Assembly (NCBI GenBank): GCA_963805705.1
Contig: CAWDVH010000004.1
Span: 558,001-622,000, forward strand
From: CAWDVH01 sp963805705
GTDB taxonomy: Bacteria; Actinomycetota; Actinomycetes; Streptosporangiales; Streptosporangiaceae
Direction of reading: 5' to 3'
DNA length: 64,000 nt
Made by a program: the position numbers and the translations under genes. How positions within the stretch are numbered: position 1 is the stretch's first letter; each line of letters starts with the position of its first letter. The notes below the pieces were generated by a model. The model searched no databases. It saw nothing but the letters and a program-made list of their open reading frames with translations, and was not told where the DNA came from. Below, piece by piece: positions 8,879 through 17,541 of this stretch.

Positions 8879-9364
8879 ATGCAGCCATCAGGTCAGTGGG
8901 GGCCGGTGCCCGGCCCGCCGCCCGCGATCCGCGTATCCGATCAGGACCGGGACGCGGTGGCGCACCGCCTGCAGGTAGCGTTCGCCGAGGGCCGGCTGGA
9001 CGCTGATGAGCTCGGCCAGCGGATGGGCGCGGCGCTCGCCGCCAGGACCAGCACAGACCTGGACGCGGTGATCGCCGACCTCCCGGCGGCCGCCGCGCCG
9101 TCGCCGCCCGCGGGACCGAGCGGGACCAACTCGCTGGCCGTCGCCGCGCTCGCGTGCTCCATCGGCCAGCTCTGGTTCCTGATCCTGGCCGGGATCCCGG
9201 CTATCGTCCTCGGCCACATGGCCCGCCGCCAGATCCGCAGGACGGGGGAGAAAGGCAACGGGCTGGCCCTCGCCGGCCTGATTCTCGGGTATATCGGCAG
9301 CGCCGCGTTCCTGCTCGTCGTGGGCGTGCTGATCGTCGGCGTCTTCGCTGTTTACCAGTCCTAG
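8879..9364 (+). CDS. DUF1707 - DUF4190 membrane protein
   Basis: 161 residues. The N-terminal 55 residues (IRVSDQDRDAVAHRLQVAFAEG, RLDADELGQRM, DLDAVIADLP) are a DUF1707 domain, a small helical module often at the N-terminus of actinobacterial membrane proteins. Two hydrophobic helices follow (about 85-105 and 130-155) around ARRQIRRTGEKGNGLALAGL, the DUF4190 signature. The ATG at 8879 is chosen because AGGAGG at 8864-8869 is 9 bases upstream; earlier in-frame ATGs at 8849 and 8870 are too near or upstream of it. Likely a small inner-membrane protein of unknown role. Confidence 0.85.
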   Translation: MQPSGQWGPVPGPPPAIRVSDQDRDAVAHRLQVAFAEGRLDADELGQRMGAALAARTSTDLDAVIADLPAAAAPSPPAGPSGTNSLAVAALACSIGQLWFLILAGIPAIVLGHMARRQIRRTGEKGNGLALAGLILGYIGSAAFLLVVGVLIVGVFAVYQS

Positions 9365-9470
9365 GGCGTCTCGCCTTTCCGTGGCAGGAAGATGACCGGC
9401 ACCGGGGCGGTCCGCCCGCGGGACCGAGGCGGACCAGCTCGCTCGTCATCGCCTCGGTAGTGTCGCCGGC

Positions 9471-11114
9471 ATGGAAATTCGCGAAGTGGCGGTCATCGGC
9501 CTGGGCACGATGGGCGCGGGGATCGCCGAGGTCCTGGCCCGCGGCGGCCTGCGGGTGACCGCGATCGAGGTCGACCCGTCGGCGCTGTCTCGCGGCATGT
9601 CGATCCTGGATGGCTCTCTGACCAGGGCTGTAGCGAGGGGGAAGCTGGCCGGGAACGAGCAGGCGGAGATCTTCGGCCGGATCAGGCCGGCCGCCAGCGT
9701 GGCCGACGCCGCTAGCGCGGACCTGGTCATCGAGGTAGTGCCCGAGCAGCTGGAGATCAAGCGAAGGATCTTCGCCGAACTGGACCAGGCCTGCGGCCCC
9801 GACGCCATCCTCGCCACGAACACCTCCTCGCTGTCCGTCACGGCCATCGCGGCCGGCACCCGCCATCCCGGCCGCGTCGTGGGAATGCACTTCTTCAACC
9901 CGGCCCCGGTGATGCGCCTGGTGGAAGTGGTGACCACGGTGCTCACCGACCCTGGCCCGGCGCAAGCGGTGACCGGGCTGGCCCGCAGGCTCGGCAAGAC
10001 CCCGGTCGTGCTCACCGACCGGGCCGGGTTCGTCGCCAACGCGCTGCTGCTGCCGTATCTCAATCATGCGGTCACCCTGCTGGAGACCGGCTACGCCACC
10101 CGGCCGGACATTGACACCGCCGCCACCGAGGGCATCGGGCTGCCGATGGGCCCGCTCGCGCTGCTGGACCTGATCGGCCTGGACACCTCGCTGTCGATCC
10201 TGCAGGTCCTGCAGGGCGAGTTCGGCGGCTCCCGCTACGCTCCCGCCCCGCTGCTGCGCAGGCTGGCCGACGCGGGCCGGACGGGCCGCAAGAGCGGCGC
10301 GGGGTTCTACGACTACGGCCAGCAGGAACCTGCCCCGCCCGCCAGCCCCGCTCTACCCCCAAACGCAACGGACGCGCCCGCTCCCGCCACCGTCACCCTG
10401 ATCGGGGCCGGGGCAGATCCCGCTCCCCGGCCAGGCCCGGTCGCCGCCGGCGATCCGGCCGCCGGGCTCGCCAGCATGATCGCCGCCGCCGGGATCACCA
10501 TCACGCGCGACCCGGCTCGCCCTTCTGACCTGGCCGTCGTGGCCGCGTCACCGAGCGAGTCGGTGCTCGCGGCCGCCCTGGCGGCGGGCCGGCCCGCCGA
10601 TACCGTCGGCCTGCGCCTGGCCAGCGCCAGCCCGGCCAGCGCCAGCCCGGCCAGCGCCAGCCCGGCCAGCGGCGGCGCTCCTAGCGGGAGTGCGGCCGAC
10701 GGCGGCGCGGCCGGCGGGGGTGCTGGCGGTGGCGGCCTCGCGGAGCTGGTGACGACGCAGCTGACCTCGGACCGGGCGGCTGCCGCGGCGGCCGCGCTCG
10801 CGGCCCGGCTGGGCCTGCAGCTGGTGCGGTCCCCGGACCGGCCAGGGTTCCTGGTCGGCGCGCTGCTGTACCCGCATCTGGGGGACGCCGTACGGATGAT
10901 GCAAGACGGCTACGCGACGGCGGCCGACATCGACACGGCGATGACGGCGGGCTGCGGTTACCGGCGCGGCCCCCTGCGGATCCTGGACGACGCCGGGCCT
11001 GCCGCCGCCCTGTCGGTGCTGACGGCGATGCACGAGTGCTACGGCGACCCTGCCTTCGCGCCCCCGCCGCTGCTGGCCGAGCACGTGGCCGCCGGGATCG
11101 GCTTCTGCCCGTGA
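9471..11114 (+). CDS. 3-hydroxyacyl-CoA dehydrogenase, duplicated C-terminal domain
   Basis: 547 residues. Residues 1-180 are the NAD-binding domain (VAVIGLGTMGAGIAEVL; catalytic-region GMHFFNPAPVMRLVEVV), residues about 185-280 the first 3HCDH C-terminal domain (DRAGFVANALLLPYLNHAV). After an Ala/Pro/Ser/Gly-rich linker a second C-terminal domain appears (PDRPGFLVGALLYPHLGDAV to AAGIGFCP). It should oxidise 3-hydroxyacyl-CoA (3-hydroxybutyryl-CoA or phenylacetate-type intermediates) with NAD. The layout resembles PaaH/PaaC-type enzymes, where the second Rossmann half is degenerate; here the linker is unusually low in complexity. Monocistronic by spacing. Confidence 0.88.
   Translation: MEIREVAVIGLGTMGAGIAEVLARGGLRVTAIEVDPSALSRGMSILDGSLTRAVARGKLAGNEQAEIFGRIRPAASVADAASADLVIEVVPEQLEIKRRIFAELDQACGPDAILATNTSSLSVTAIAAGTRHPGRVVGMHFFNPAPVMRLVEVVTTVLTDPGPAQAVTGLARRLGKTPVVLTDRAGFVANALLLPYLNHAVTLLETGYATRPDIDTAATEGIGLPMGPLALLDLIGLDTSLSILQVLQGEFGGSRYAPAPLLRRLADAGRTGRKSGAGFYDYGQQEPAPPASPALPPNATDAPAPATVTLIGAGADPAPRPGPVAAGDPAAGLASMIAAAGITITRDPARPSDLAVVAASPSESVLAAALAAGRPADTVGLRLASASPASASPASASPASGGAPSGSAADGGAAGGGAGGGGLAELVTTQLTSDRAAAAAAALAARLGLQLVRSPDRPGFLVGALLYPHLGDAVRMMQDGYATAADIDTAMTAGCGYRRGPLRILDDAGPAAALSVLTAMHECYGDPAFAPPPLLAEHVAAGIGFCP
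10621..10671 (+). repeat. 15-bp in-frame tandem repeat in the dehydrogenase linker
   Basis: Three exact copies of CCAGCGCCAGCCCGG followed by a partial fourth. The period is a multiple of three, so it encodes repeating Ser-Ala-Ser-Pro-Ala within the interdomain linker and can expand or contract without breaking the frame. Confidence 0.9.
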
Positions 11115-11186
11115 ATCACTCCGTACGCGACGGCGGCCGCGCCGGCCGCGGTGGCGGCGGCGATGGCCGTGGCGGCGGCGATGGCC

Positions 11187-11549
11187 GTGAGCCCGCGTAA
11201 GGCGCGGCGGCTGCCGGGCGAGATCCCGCGCAAGCCGCGGCGGGCCGGGCGGGTGCCGCCGTCGGCCGACAGCCGCTCACCGGGCGCGGACGAGGCGGCG
11301 GTGCGGCTCGGCCCGCCGCAGACGCAGACCTGGCCGGACGGGGACTGGGTTGTCCGTCAGGTACCGTGCGCGGCGGCCAGCAAGATGTACCGCTGTCCCG
11401 GCTGTGACCAGGAAATCATGCCGGGCACCGCGCACGTGGTGACCTGGCCCGCGCAGACCCCCGGCCCGGCGGAACGTCGGCACTGGCACAATGCGTGCTG
11501 GCAGCGCCGTCCCCGCCGCCCCGGTCCGGGGCCGCGTACGCACCGGTGA
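11187..11549 (+). CDS. Small zinc-ribbon-like conserved actinobacterial protein
   Basis: About 120 residues. The recognisable part is the C-terminal half: WPDGDWVVRQV, then YRCPGCDQEIMPGTAHVV and HWHNACW. The CxxC plus H..H..C residues look like a treble-clef or zinc-ribbon site. Related actinobacterial proteins are sometimes labelled ATP/GTP-binding, for which I see no P-loop here. The N-terminus is basic and low in complexity and the start is uncertain (GTG 11187 chosen for VSPRKARR; in-frame starts also at 11151, 11163 and 11181). The stop overlaps the ribosome binding region of the following hydrolase gene. Confidence 0.65.
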   Translation: MSPRKARRLPGEIPRKPRRAGRVPPSADSRSPGADEAAVRLGPPQTQTWPDGDWVVRQVPCAAASKMYRCPGCDQEIMPGTAHVVTWPAQTPGPAERRHWHNACWQRRPRRPGPGPRTHR

Positions 11550-11556
11550 GGAGCGC

Positions 11557-12270
11557 ATGACCCCCATCACGGCCAACACGGTCCTGCCGGCGAGCCGCCG
11601 GCCGGTCATCTTGCACACCGCGGACGGGCTTGGCCTGGTCGGCGAGCTCGCTCTGCCGGAGAACCGGCCGCCCGTGGCGACGCTGATCTGCCTGCATCCG
11701 CTGCCCACGGCCGGCGGCATGATGGATAGCCACGTGCTGCGCAAGGCCTCGTACCGGCTGCCCGCGCTCGCGGATCTGGCGGTCCTGCGGTTCAACACCC
11801 GTGGTACGTCGTCCGAGCGGGGGACAAGTGACGGCGAGTTCGGCGAGGGGGAGGCCGAGCGCCAGGACGTGGCCGCTGCGATCGCGTACTGCGTGGCCAC
11901 CGGCCTGCCGCGGCTGTGGCTGCTCGGCTGGTCGTTCGGCACGGACCTGGCGCTGAAGTGGGGGAACGACCCCGCGATCGAGGGGGCCATCCTGCTGTCG
12001 CCGCCGCTCGCACGGGTAACGGACGCGGACCTGGACGGCTGGGCGGCGTCGCGCAAGCCGGTTGTCGCCCTGGTGCCCGAGCTGGACGACTACCTGCGGC
12101 CCGCGCAGGCCCGCATCCGGTTCGCGCGGGTGCCGCAGGCCGATGTCGTGGCCGTGGAGCGGGCCAAGCACCTCTGGGTGGGGGAGCGCTACGTGCGTAT
12201 CGTCCTGGATGAGATCGTGCGGCGGGTCAACCCCGGGGCCTGGCCGCTTCCCGCTGAATGGAAGGACTGA
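11557..12270 (+). CDS. Alpha/beta hydrolase
   Basis: 237 residues. The fold is seen from the strand ATLICLHPLP, the oxyanion region, and the nucleophile elbow GWSFG in LWLLGWSFGTDLALKW. A catalytic acid may be the Asp in ALVPELDDYL, and the C-terminal ERAKHLWVGE supplies the histidine. The family is the dienelactone-hydrolase/YcjY-like group that acts on small esters; the substrate cannot be read from sequence. GAGGAG a few bases upstream supports ATG 11557. The next gene (SDR) starts 3 bases after its stop, so the two form an operon. Confidence 0.85.
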   Translation: MTPITANTVLPASRRPVILHTADGLGLVGELALPENRPPVATLICLHPLPTAGGMMDSHVLRKASYRLPALADLAVLRFNTRGTSSERGTSDGEFGEGEAERQDVAAAIAYCVATGLPRLWLLGWSFGTDLALKWGNDPAIEGAILLSPPLARVTDADLDGWAASRKPVVALVPELDDYLRPAQARIRFARVPQADVVAVERAKHLWVGERYVRIVLDEIVRRVNPGAWPLPAEWKD

Positions 12271-12272
12271 CA

Positions 12273-13037
12273 GTGAGCCCCTTTGACCTGACCGGAAAGA
12301 CCGCCTTCGTGACCGGCGCGTCCCGCGGGATCGGCAAGTCCATCGCTATCGGCCTCGCGGAGGCCGGCGCGGACGTGGCGCTGGTGGCGCGGAGCGAGGA
12401 CGGTCTCGCGGAGACCGCCTCGGATATCGCGGTCCTGGGCCGCAAGGCCTTCGTGATCCCGGCGGATGTCACCAGCCAGCAGGCCGTGGCCGACGCCGCG
12501 GCCGCGGCGATAGACCAGCTGGGGCATGTGGACGTGGTCGTGAATAACGCCGGCGGGTCGAACTTCATGGTCGGCTTCCGCGACCTGCGGCTGTCCGGCT
12601 GGGACAAGCTGATGGTGCTCAACCTCAATTCGGCGGTCTACGTCTGCCACGCGTTCGCCGGTCACCTGCTGGAGCGGCGGCAGGGCTCGGTCATCAACGT
12701 CGCGTCGGTGGCGGGAGTGGCGGCATCGCCATTCCTGTCTCCCTATGGCGCCGCCAAGGCGGGCCTGATCTCGCTGACCAAGTCACTGGCGGTCGAATGG
12801 GGTGCCGAGGGGGTCAGGGTCAATGCCCTGTGCCCGGGCTGGACGGCGACCGACCTGAACCGCAACCTCTGGGCGGATCCGGCGGCGGGGCCCGCGACGA
12901 TCGCCAACGTGCCGATGCAGCGATGGGGCAGCGCCGAGGAGATGGCGGGCCCGGCCATCTTCCTGGCCAGCGACGCCTCGTCGTACATGACCGGCCAGGT
13001 CCTGGTGGTCGACGGGGGGCAGACCGTCAACACCTAA
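12273..13037 (+). CDS. SDR family oxidoreductase, FabG-like
   Basis: 254 residues of a classical SDR: TGASRGIG cofactor motif, NNAG (VVVNNAGG), the catalytic serine strand VINVASVAG, YxxxK (YGAAK), and the VNALCPGW and VVDGGQ closing motifs. It should be an NAD(P)-dependent alcohol or 3-oxoacyl reductase. The GTG at 12273 is preferred over the ATG at 12258 because GGAAGGA lies 7 bases before it, inside the end of the hydrolase gene. Downstream is a perfect 19-bp hairpin, so this is the last gene of the transcription unit. Confidence 0.88.
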   Translation: MSPFDLTGKTAFVTGASRGIGKSIAIGLAEAGADVALVARSEDGLAETASDIAVLGRKAFVIPADVTSQQAVADAAAAAIDQLGHVDVVVNNAGGSNFMVGFRDLRLSGWDKLMVLNLNSAVYVCHAFAGHLLERRQGSVINVASVAGVAASPFLSPYGAAKAGLISLTKSLAVEWGAEGVRVNALCPGWTATDLNRNLWADPAAGPATIANVPMQRWGSAEEMAGPAIFLASDASSYMTGQVLVVDGGQTVNT

Positions 13038-13059
13038 CCTGCCCGCCGGGCCCGCGGAA

Positions 13060-13102
13060 CGCCGAAGGGCCCTCCCGCCGTCCGCGGGAGGGCCCTTCGG
13101 CG
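13060..13102. terminator. Perfect 19-bp hairpin between convergent genes
   Basis: CGCCGAAGGGCCCTCCCGC is followed by a 5-base loop and its exact reverse complement. It lies between the 3' ends of the SDR gene and the coiled-coil gene, so it can end transcription from both sides. There is no U-tract, as is common for actinobacterial terminators. Confidence 0.85.
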
Positions 13103-13135
13103 AGATTTACCCTTCGCCCGAGCCGACGGGAGCTG

Positions 13136-14545
13136 CTACTCCTCCCACCACTCCTCGCCGCCACTGCTGGCGGACTTGGCGCTGCCCGGCTGCTTGGCGC
13201 CAGCGCCGTCGGGCTGGCTGGCCGCGTGCTGGCCGCCGGCGTGCTGGCTGGGGGCCTCGTGCACGATTGACCTGGTCGCCGTGGCAGTCGACGCTGAGCC
13301 TGCCGGGGAGCCGTTCGTGGCCGGCGGGGCCGCGGTGACGGCCTTGGCCGCGGGCGGCCCGACCGCCGGCTGCGGCGGGCTGGACTGCAGGGCGTCGGCG
13401 AGACCCGGCATCTGGCCACCGAGGAGCTGGCTGATCTGCGCCAGGTGCGCGGCGACGCTTTCCTTCTGCTTATTCAGCTCATCGACGTGGCGCTGCGCCG
13501 CCGAGCGGTGCCGCTCGGCTTCGGACTTGGTGTCGGCGAGCAGCTGATCGGCCTGGGCCTTGGCCTGGGCGACGATCTGGTCGGCGTTCTTCTTGGCGTT
13601 GCTGACCAGCTGGCGGGAGTGCTGATCGGCGTCGCGGCGCGTGGCCTCCGCCTGGGCGCTGGCCTTGCTGGCGCGCTGCTCGGCGGTGGCCGCCCGCTGC
13701 TCGGCTTCCGACACCATCTTCTGGGTCGCGGTCTGCGCGGCGGCCAGGCGCTCAGCCTCCTGCCGCTCGGCCTCCTCGCGACGGGATGCCAGCTGAATGT
13801 CGAACTCGGCCTCGGCTTGCGCCCGCTGCGCCTCGCTCTCCTCCAGGATCCGCTGAGCCTGGCTGCGCATCTCGTCGGCCTGGCGCTTGGAGGTGGTGAG
13901 GATCTCGTCCCGCTCGCGCTTCGACGAGGCCTTGAGCTGGGCGACCTCGCGCTCGGTCGTGGTACGGAGCTTGGCGATGTCCCGCTCGATACCAGCCCGC
14001 TTCTCGGCGACCTCGTGATCGGCTGTGGAGCGGAGCTTGGCCACCTCGCGCTCGGTGGTCGAGGTCAGCTCGTCTGCCTCGCGCCGGGCGCCGGTCTTGA
14101 TTCCGTCGGCCTCGCGCTCGGCTGATGAACGCAGGTCGTCAGTCTCCCGCTTGGCGTTGGCCCGCAGCTCCGCGGCCTCGTTCTCGGCGGCGGCGCGAAC
14201 CTCGGCCGCCTCTACCTTGGCCGTCGCGTTGAACTCGTTGGCGGCGGACCTGGCCTCCTGCAAGATCTCGGTGGCCTGCTCCTCGGCCAGCCTGAGCAGC
14301 TGCTCGATGCGCGAGCCAAGACCGGAGTAAGTGGGTCGCTCCTGCTCCTGGATCTGGCGGTGCGCGTCGGCGAGTTCCTGCTGCAGAGCCTGGGAGTGAT
14401 CGCGATACTGCCGCACATCGCCGTCGAGCTGCTTCAGGTGCTCGTTGACCTGATGCGGGTCATACCCCCGCATGACCCGCGCGAAGTCCCGCTGCGGGGT
14501 TTCCTCGAAGAAAGTACTGAGCTGGGCATCGATATCGGGCTGCAT
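13136..14545 (-). CDS. DivIVA-like coiled-coil protein (FilP/Scy type)
   Basis: 469 residues. The N-terminus has the DivIVA membrane-curvature element (FARVMRGYDPHQVNEHLKQL). Residues about 90-370 are a continuous Ala/Glu/Arg-rich coiled coil with repeating 11-residue spacing (for example ANAKRETDDLR, SSAEREADGIK, STTEREVAKLR), and the C-terminal 100 residues are Pro/Ala-rich and disordered, ending EEWWEE. In Streptomyces such proteins (FilP, Scy) are cytoskeletal elements of polar growth. Its place beside methylmalonyl-CoA epimerase and thiolase genes resembles the filP-scy locus as I remember it. The length lies between FilP and Scy. ATG 14545 is chosen because the conserved region begins 20 residues later; sequence upstream is not family-like. 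Confidence 0.82.
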   Translation of the reverse strand: MQPDIDAQLSTFFEETPQRDFARVMRGYDPHQVNEHLKQLDGDVRQYRDHSQALQQELADAHRQIQEQERPTYSGLGSRIEQLLRLAEEQATEILQEARSAANEFNATAKVEAAEVRAAAENEAAELRANAKRETDDLRSSAEREADGIKTGARREADELTSTTEREVAKLRSTADHEVAEKRAGIERDIAKLRTTTEREVAQLKASSKRERDEILTTSKRQADEMRSQAQRILEESEAQRAQAEAEFDIQLASRREEAERQEAERLAAAQTATQKMVSEAEQRAATAEQRASKASAQAEATRRDADQHSRQLVSNAKKNADQIVAQAKAQADQLLADTKSEAERHRSAAQRHVDELNKQKESVAAHLAQISQLLGGQMPGLADALQSSPPQPAVGPPAAKAVTAAPPATNGSPAGSASTATATRSIVHEAPSQHAGGQHAASQPDGAGAKQPGSAKSASSGGEEWWEE

Positions 14546-14820
14546 GGCGCCTAATCCTGTGTAGACGGGGGCGGGGACCAAATCTGATGTATAAGCGGGG
14601 GAGTCGCACGGACCGGCACGCTCGCTTCGCGAGTACTTTTCCGCCCGGGCCCCCGGCACCCCTGCAGGCTGCCGTATACCCGGCCGACACGCAACTTCGC
14701 TCGCCCGGTTGCTGGCAGCGTACTCCCCTCCTGAAGGCTTGGCGGCCTGTTCGCGCGCGCTCATGCGGAAGATCCGATTTTCACGGCTAGGCCACGATCT
14801 TTCGGTCCCGCATCCAGATG

Positions 14821-15240
14821 CTAGCCCGCCGCCTGGACCAGCTCGGTCAGCACTCCGCCCAGGTCAGCAGGGTGGAGGAACGCTACCGCGGCCCCCATGG
14901 AGCCGTGCCGGGGCCGCGAGTCGATGAGCGTGACGCCTGCGGCGCCAATAGACTCCAGTGCCGCCGCGATGTCCGCGACCCCGTAGCCGACATGGTGGAT
15001 CCCCTCGCCGCGGCGGGCCAGGAAACGCCCGACCGGCGTATCCGGGTGCAGCGGCTCGAGCAGCTGGATGTACGACCCCCCGTCGGGCCCGTCGGCGACC
15101 CGCAGCATTGCCTCATTGACGCCCTGATCCTCGTTAAGCTCGCGGTTTACCACGATCAGCCCGAACGTTGATTCGTAGAAGGCAATTCGGTCCGCCAGGT
15201 GGTAGCAGGCGATTCCCACGTGATCGATGCGGGTCAGCAC
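14821..15240 (-). CDS. mce: Methylmalonyl-CoA epimerase
   Basis: 139 residues of the glyoxalase/VOC fold in two beta-alpha-beta-beta-beta modules. The metal-site histidines lie in RIDHVGIAC and GIHHVGYGV, with the acidic ligand in YIQLLEPLHP. The sequence VGRFLARRGEGIHHV is typical of the epimerase that interconverts 2R- and 2S-methylmalonyl-CoA in propionyl-CoA metabolism. It is divergent from a thiolase gene and lies near a MeaB-type GTPase gene. No canonical methylmalonyl-CoA mutase pair is in the window; the mutase at 20857 looks like the isobutyryl type. Confidence 0.92.
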   Translation of the reverse strand: MLTRIDHVGIACYHLADRIAFYESTFGLIVVNRELNEDQGVNEAMLRVADGPDGGSYIQLLEPLHPDTPVGRFLARRGEGIHHVGYGVADIAAALESIGAAGVTLIDSRPRHGSMGAAVAFLHPADLGGVLTELVQAAG

Positions 15241-15287
15241 CGCTGTCTCCCTCCGGTTGTGGTTCCGCTTGTGAGTATCGTTTCAGC

Positions 15288-16487
15288 ATGCGAGATACGG
15301 TGATCGTGAGCGGGGCCAGGACTGCAGTCGGACGCCTGCTCGGTTCGCTCAGCGGATTCAGTGCCGCGGACCTGGGCGGGATCGTGATCAAGGCGGCGCT
15401 CGAGCGCGCCGGCGTGACCGGCGATCAGGTGGATTACGTGATCATGGGTCAGGTGCTGCAGGCCGGCGCCGGCCAGATACCGTCCCGCCAGGCGGCCGTC
15501 GCGGGCGGCATCCCGATGACCGTCCCGTCGATCACGATCAACAAGGTGTGCCTGTCCGGGCTGGACGCGATAGCCCTGGCCGCGCAGCTGATCCGGGCCG
15601 GCGAGTTCGATGTCGTCGTGGCCGGCGGCATGGAATCGATGACGCAGGCGCCGCACCTGCTGCCCGGAGCGCGCACCGGATTCAGGTTCGGGTCGGCGGA
15701 ACTGGTGGACGCGATGGCGCTCGATGGCCTGACGGACGCGTTTGACCACGTCTCGATGGGCGAGTCCACGGAACGGCACAACGCGCTGCTGGGGATAGGC
15801 CGCCAGGAGCAGGATGAATTCGCGGCCCGGTCGCATCAGCGGGCGGCCCTGGCGATCAAGAACGGGCTGCTCGCCGAGGAGATCGTGCCGGTACCGGTGC
15901 CGCAGCGGCGCGGCGACCCGGTGATCTTCGATACCGATGAGGGCGTGCGGGCCGACACCACGGCCGATTCCCTCGGCAAGCTGCGCCCGGCGTTCGCCGC
16001 CGACGGCACGATTACGGCCGGCTCGGCCTCGCAGATCTCTGACGGGGCATGCGCGGTCGTGGTGATGTCGGCTGAGGCGGCCGCGGCGCGCGGCGCGCAC
16101 GTGCTGGCGCACATCGGCGCGCACGGCAATGTGGCCGGCCCGGACAACTCGCTGCAATCCCAGCCGTCCGGCGCTATCCGGCATGCGCTGGGCAAGGCCG
16201 GGCTCACGGTGGCCGACCTGGACCTGATTGAGATCAACGAGGCGTTCGCGGCCGTGGCCCTACAGTCCATGAAGGATCTGGGCATCGGCCCCGAGAAGGT
16301 CAATGTCAATGGCGGTGCCATCGCGATCGGCCACCCGATCGGCGCCTCCGGCGCCCGGCTCGCGCTGCATCTGATCCATGAGCTTGGCCGGCGGGGCGGC
16401 GGACTGGGCGCGGCCGCGCTGTGCGGCGGGGGTGGCCAGGGCGACGCGCTGCTGCTGCGGGTGCCCGCACCGCGCGCCCGGCCGTGA
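15288..16487 (+). CDS. Acetyl-CoA C-acetyltransferase (thiolase)
   Basis: 399 residues, the normal thiolase length. The acyl-accepting Cys88 sits in ITINKVCLSGLDA; NEAFAAVALQ, GGAIAIGHPIGASG and ALCGGGGQGDAL supply the Asn, His and second Cys of the active site. The enzyme joins or splits acetyl-CoA units (acetoacetyl-CoA formation or beta-oxidation). The ATG at 15288 gives the usual MRDTVIVSGARTAVGR start. The following GTPase gene begins 7 bases after its stop, so both are co-transcribed. Confidence 0.93.
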   Translation: MRDTVIVSGARTAVGRLLGSLSGFSAADLGGIVIKAALERAGVTGDQVDYVIMGQVLQAGAGQIPSRQAAVAGGIPMTVPSITINKVCLSGLDAIALAAQLIRAGEFDVVVAGGMESMTQAPHLLPGARTGFRFGSAELVDAMALDGLTDAFDHVSMGESTERHNALLGIGRQEQDEFAARSHQRAALAIKNGLLAEEIVPVPVPQRRGDPVIFDTDEGVRADTTADSLGKLRPAFAADGTITAGSASQISDGACAVVVMSAEAAAARGAHVLAHIGAHGNVAGPDNSLQSQPSGAIRHALGKAGLTVADLDLIEINEAFAAVALQSMKDLGIGPEKVNVNGGAIAIGHPIGASGARLALHLIHELGRRGGGLGAAALCGGGGQGDALLLRVPAPRARP

Positions 16488-16494
16488 TCCGGCC

Positions 16495-17526
16495 GTGCCG
16501 CAGCTGAGCCGGGCCGGGCCGGCCGCTGTCCGATCCGAGGAACGCCCCGGCCGGCCGGGGCGCCCTCCCGGCGGTGCCGTCGAGCCAGGATCGCTGGTCG
16601 CCGCGGCCCGCGAGGGTGATGCTCGCGCGCTGGCCCGGCTGGTCTCGCTCGCGGAGAATGGATCACCGCAGCTGCGCGGGGTCATGGAAGCGATCGCGCC
16701 ACTGACCGGTCAGGCCCGGATGACCGGGCTCACTGGCTCGCCGGGCGTCGGGAAGTCGACGGTGACCGGCGCGCTGATCCGGGCCTACCGGGCCCGGGGG
16801 ATGCGGGTTGGCGTCCTGGCCGTGGACCCCACCTCCCCGTTCAGCGGCGGAGCGCTGCTCGGGGACCGGGTCAGGATGCAGGACCATGCGACCGACGGCG
16901 GGGTGTTCATCAGGTCCATGGCCAGCCGCGGGCAGCTGGGCGGGCTTTCCCGTGCGGCACCGCAGGCCCTCCGGATCCTGGACGCCGCCGGATTCGACGT
17001 GATCCTGGTCGAGACGGTGGGAGTCGGGCAGGCCGAGGTGGAGATCGCGGCGCTGGCCGACTCGACGGTAGTGATCGTCGCGCCGGGGATGGGTGACTCG
17101 ATCCAGGCGGCCAAGGCCGGCATCCTGGAGATCGCCGATGTCTTCGCGGTGAACAAGTGCGACCGGCCCGGCGCGCAGGAGGCCATCAGGGACCTGCGCA
17201 CGATGCTGGCCATGGCGCGCTACGGCGAGGCGGACTGGAAGCCGCCGATTGTCAGCATGAGCGCCGCGACCGGCGAGGGAGTCGAGGAGCTCACGGCCCG
17301 GCTGGACGCGCACTGGACCTGGCTGGGTGAATCCGGAGAGCGTGATCGCCGGCGCCGGGCCAGGGCCCGCGAGGAAATCTCCGCGATCGCCGTCGCCGAG
17401 CTGCGCCAGCGCCTTGGCGCGATGCCGGGGGAGGCCCGGCTGGATGACCTGGCCAGCCGGGTGGCCAGCGGCGCGCTCGACCCCTACGCGGCAGCCGACG
17501 AGCTCATCGGGGCCCAGCCCTCCTGA
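16495..17526 (+). CDS. meaB: Methylmalonyl-CoA mutase-associated GTPase MeaB (ArgK family)
   Basis: 343 residues. Walker A GSPGVGKST, the GTPase Walker B/switch region (VILVETVGVGQAEVEI), base recognition NKCD and the C-terminal dimerisation arm (ARLDDLASRVASGALDPYAAADEL) define the G3E-type MeaB chaperone that guards loading of adenosylcobalamin onto acyl-CoA mutases. The only in-frame start after the thiolase stop is GTG 16495, which leaves a Pro/Arg-rich N-terminal 30 residues. It probably serves the IcmA-like mutase at 20857 and any methylmalonyl-CoA mutase elsewhere. Confidence 0.9.
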   Translation: MPQLSRAGPAAVRSEERPGRPGRPPGGAVEPGSLVAAAREGDARALARLVSLAENGSPQLRGVMEAIAPLTGQARMTGLTGSPGVGKSTVTGALIRAYRARGMRVGVLAVDPTSPFSGGALLGDRVRMQDHATDGGVFIRSMASRGQLGGLSRAAPQALRILDAAGFDVILVETVGVGQAEVEIAALADSTVVIVAPGMGDSIQAAKAGILEIADVFAVNKCDRPGAQEAIRDLRTMLAMARYGEADWKPPIVSMSAATGEGVEELTARLDAHWTWLGESGERDRRRRARAREEISAIAVAELRQRLGAMPGEARLDDLASRVASGALDPYAAADELIGAQPS

Positions 17527-17541
17527 CGAGCCGCCCGAGTC

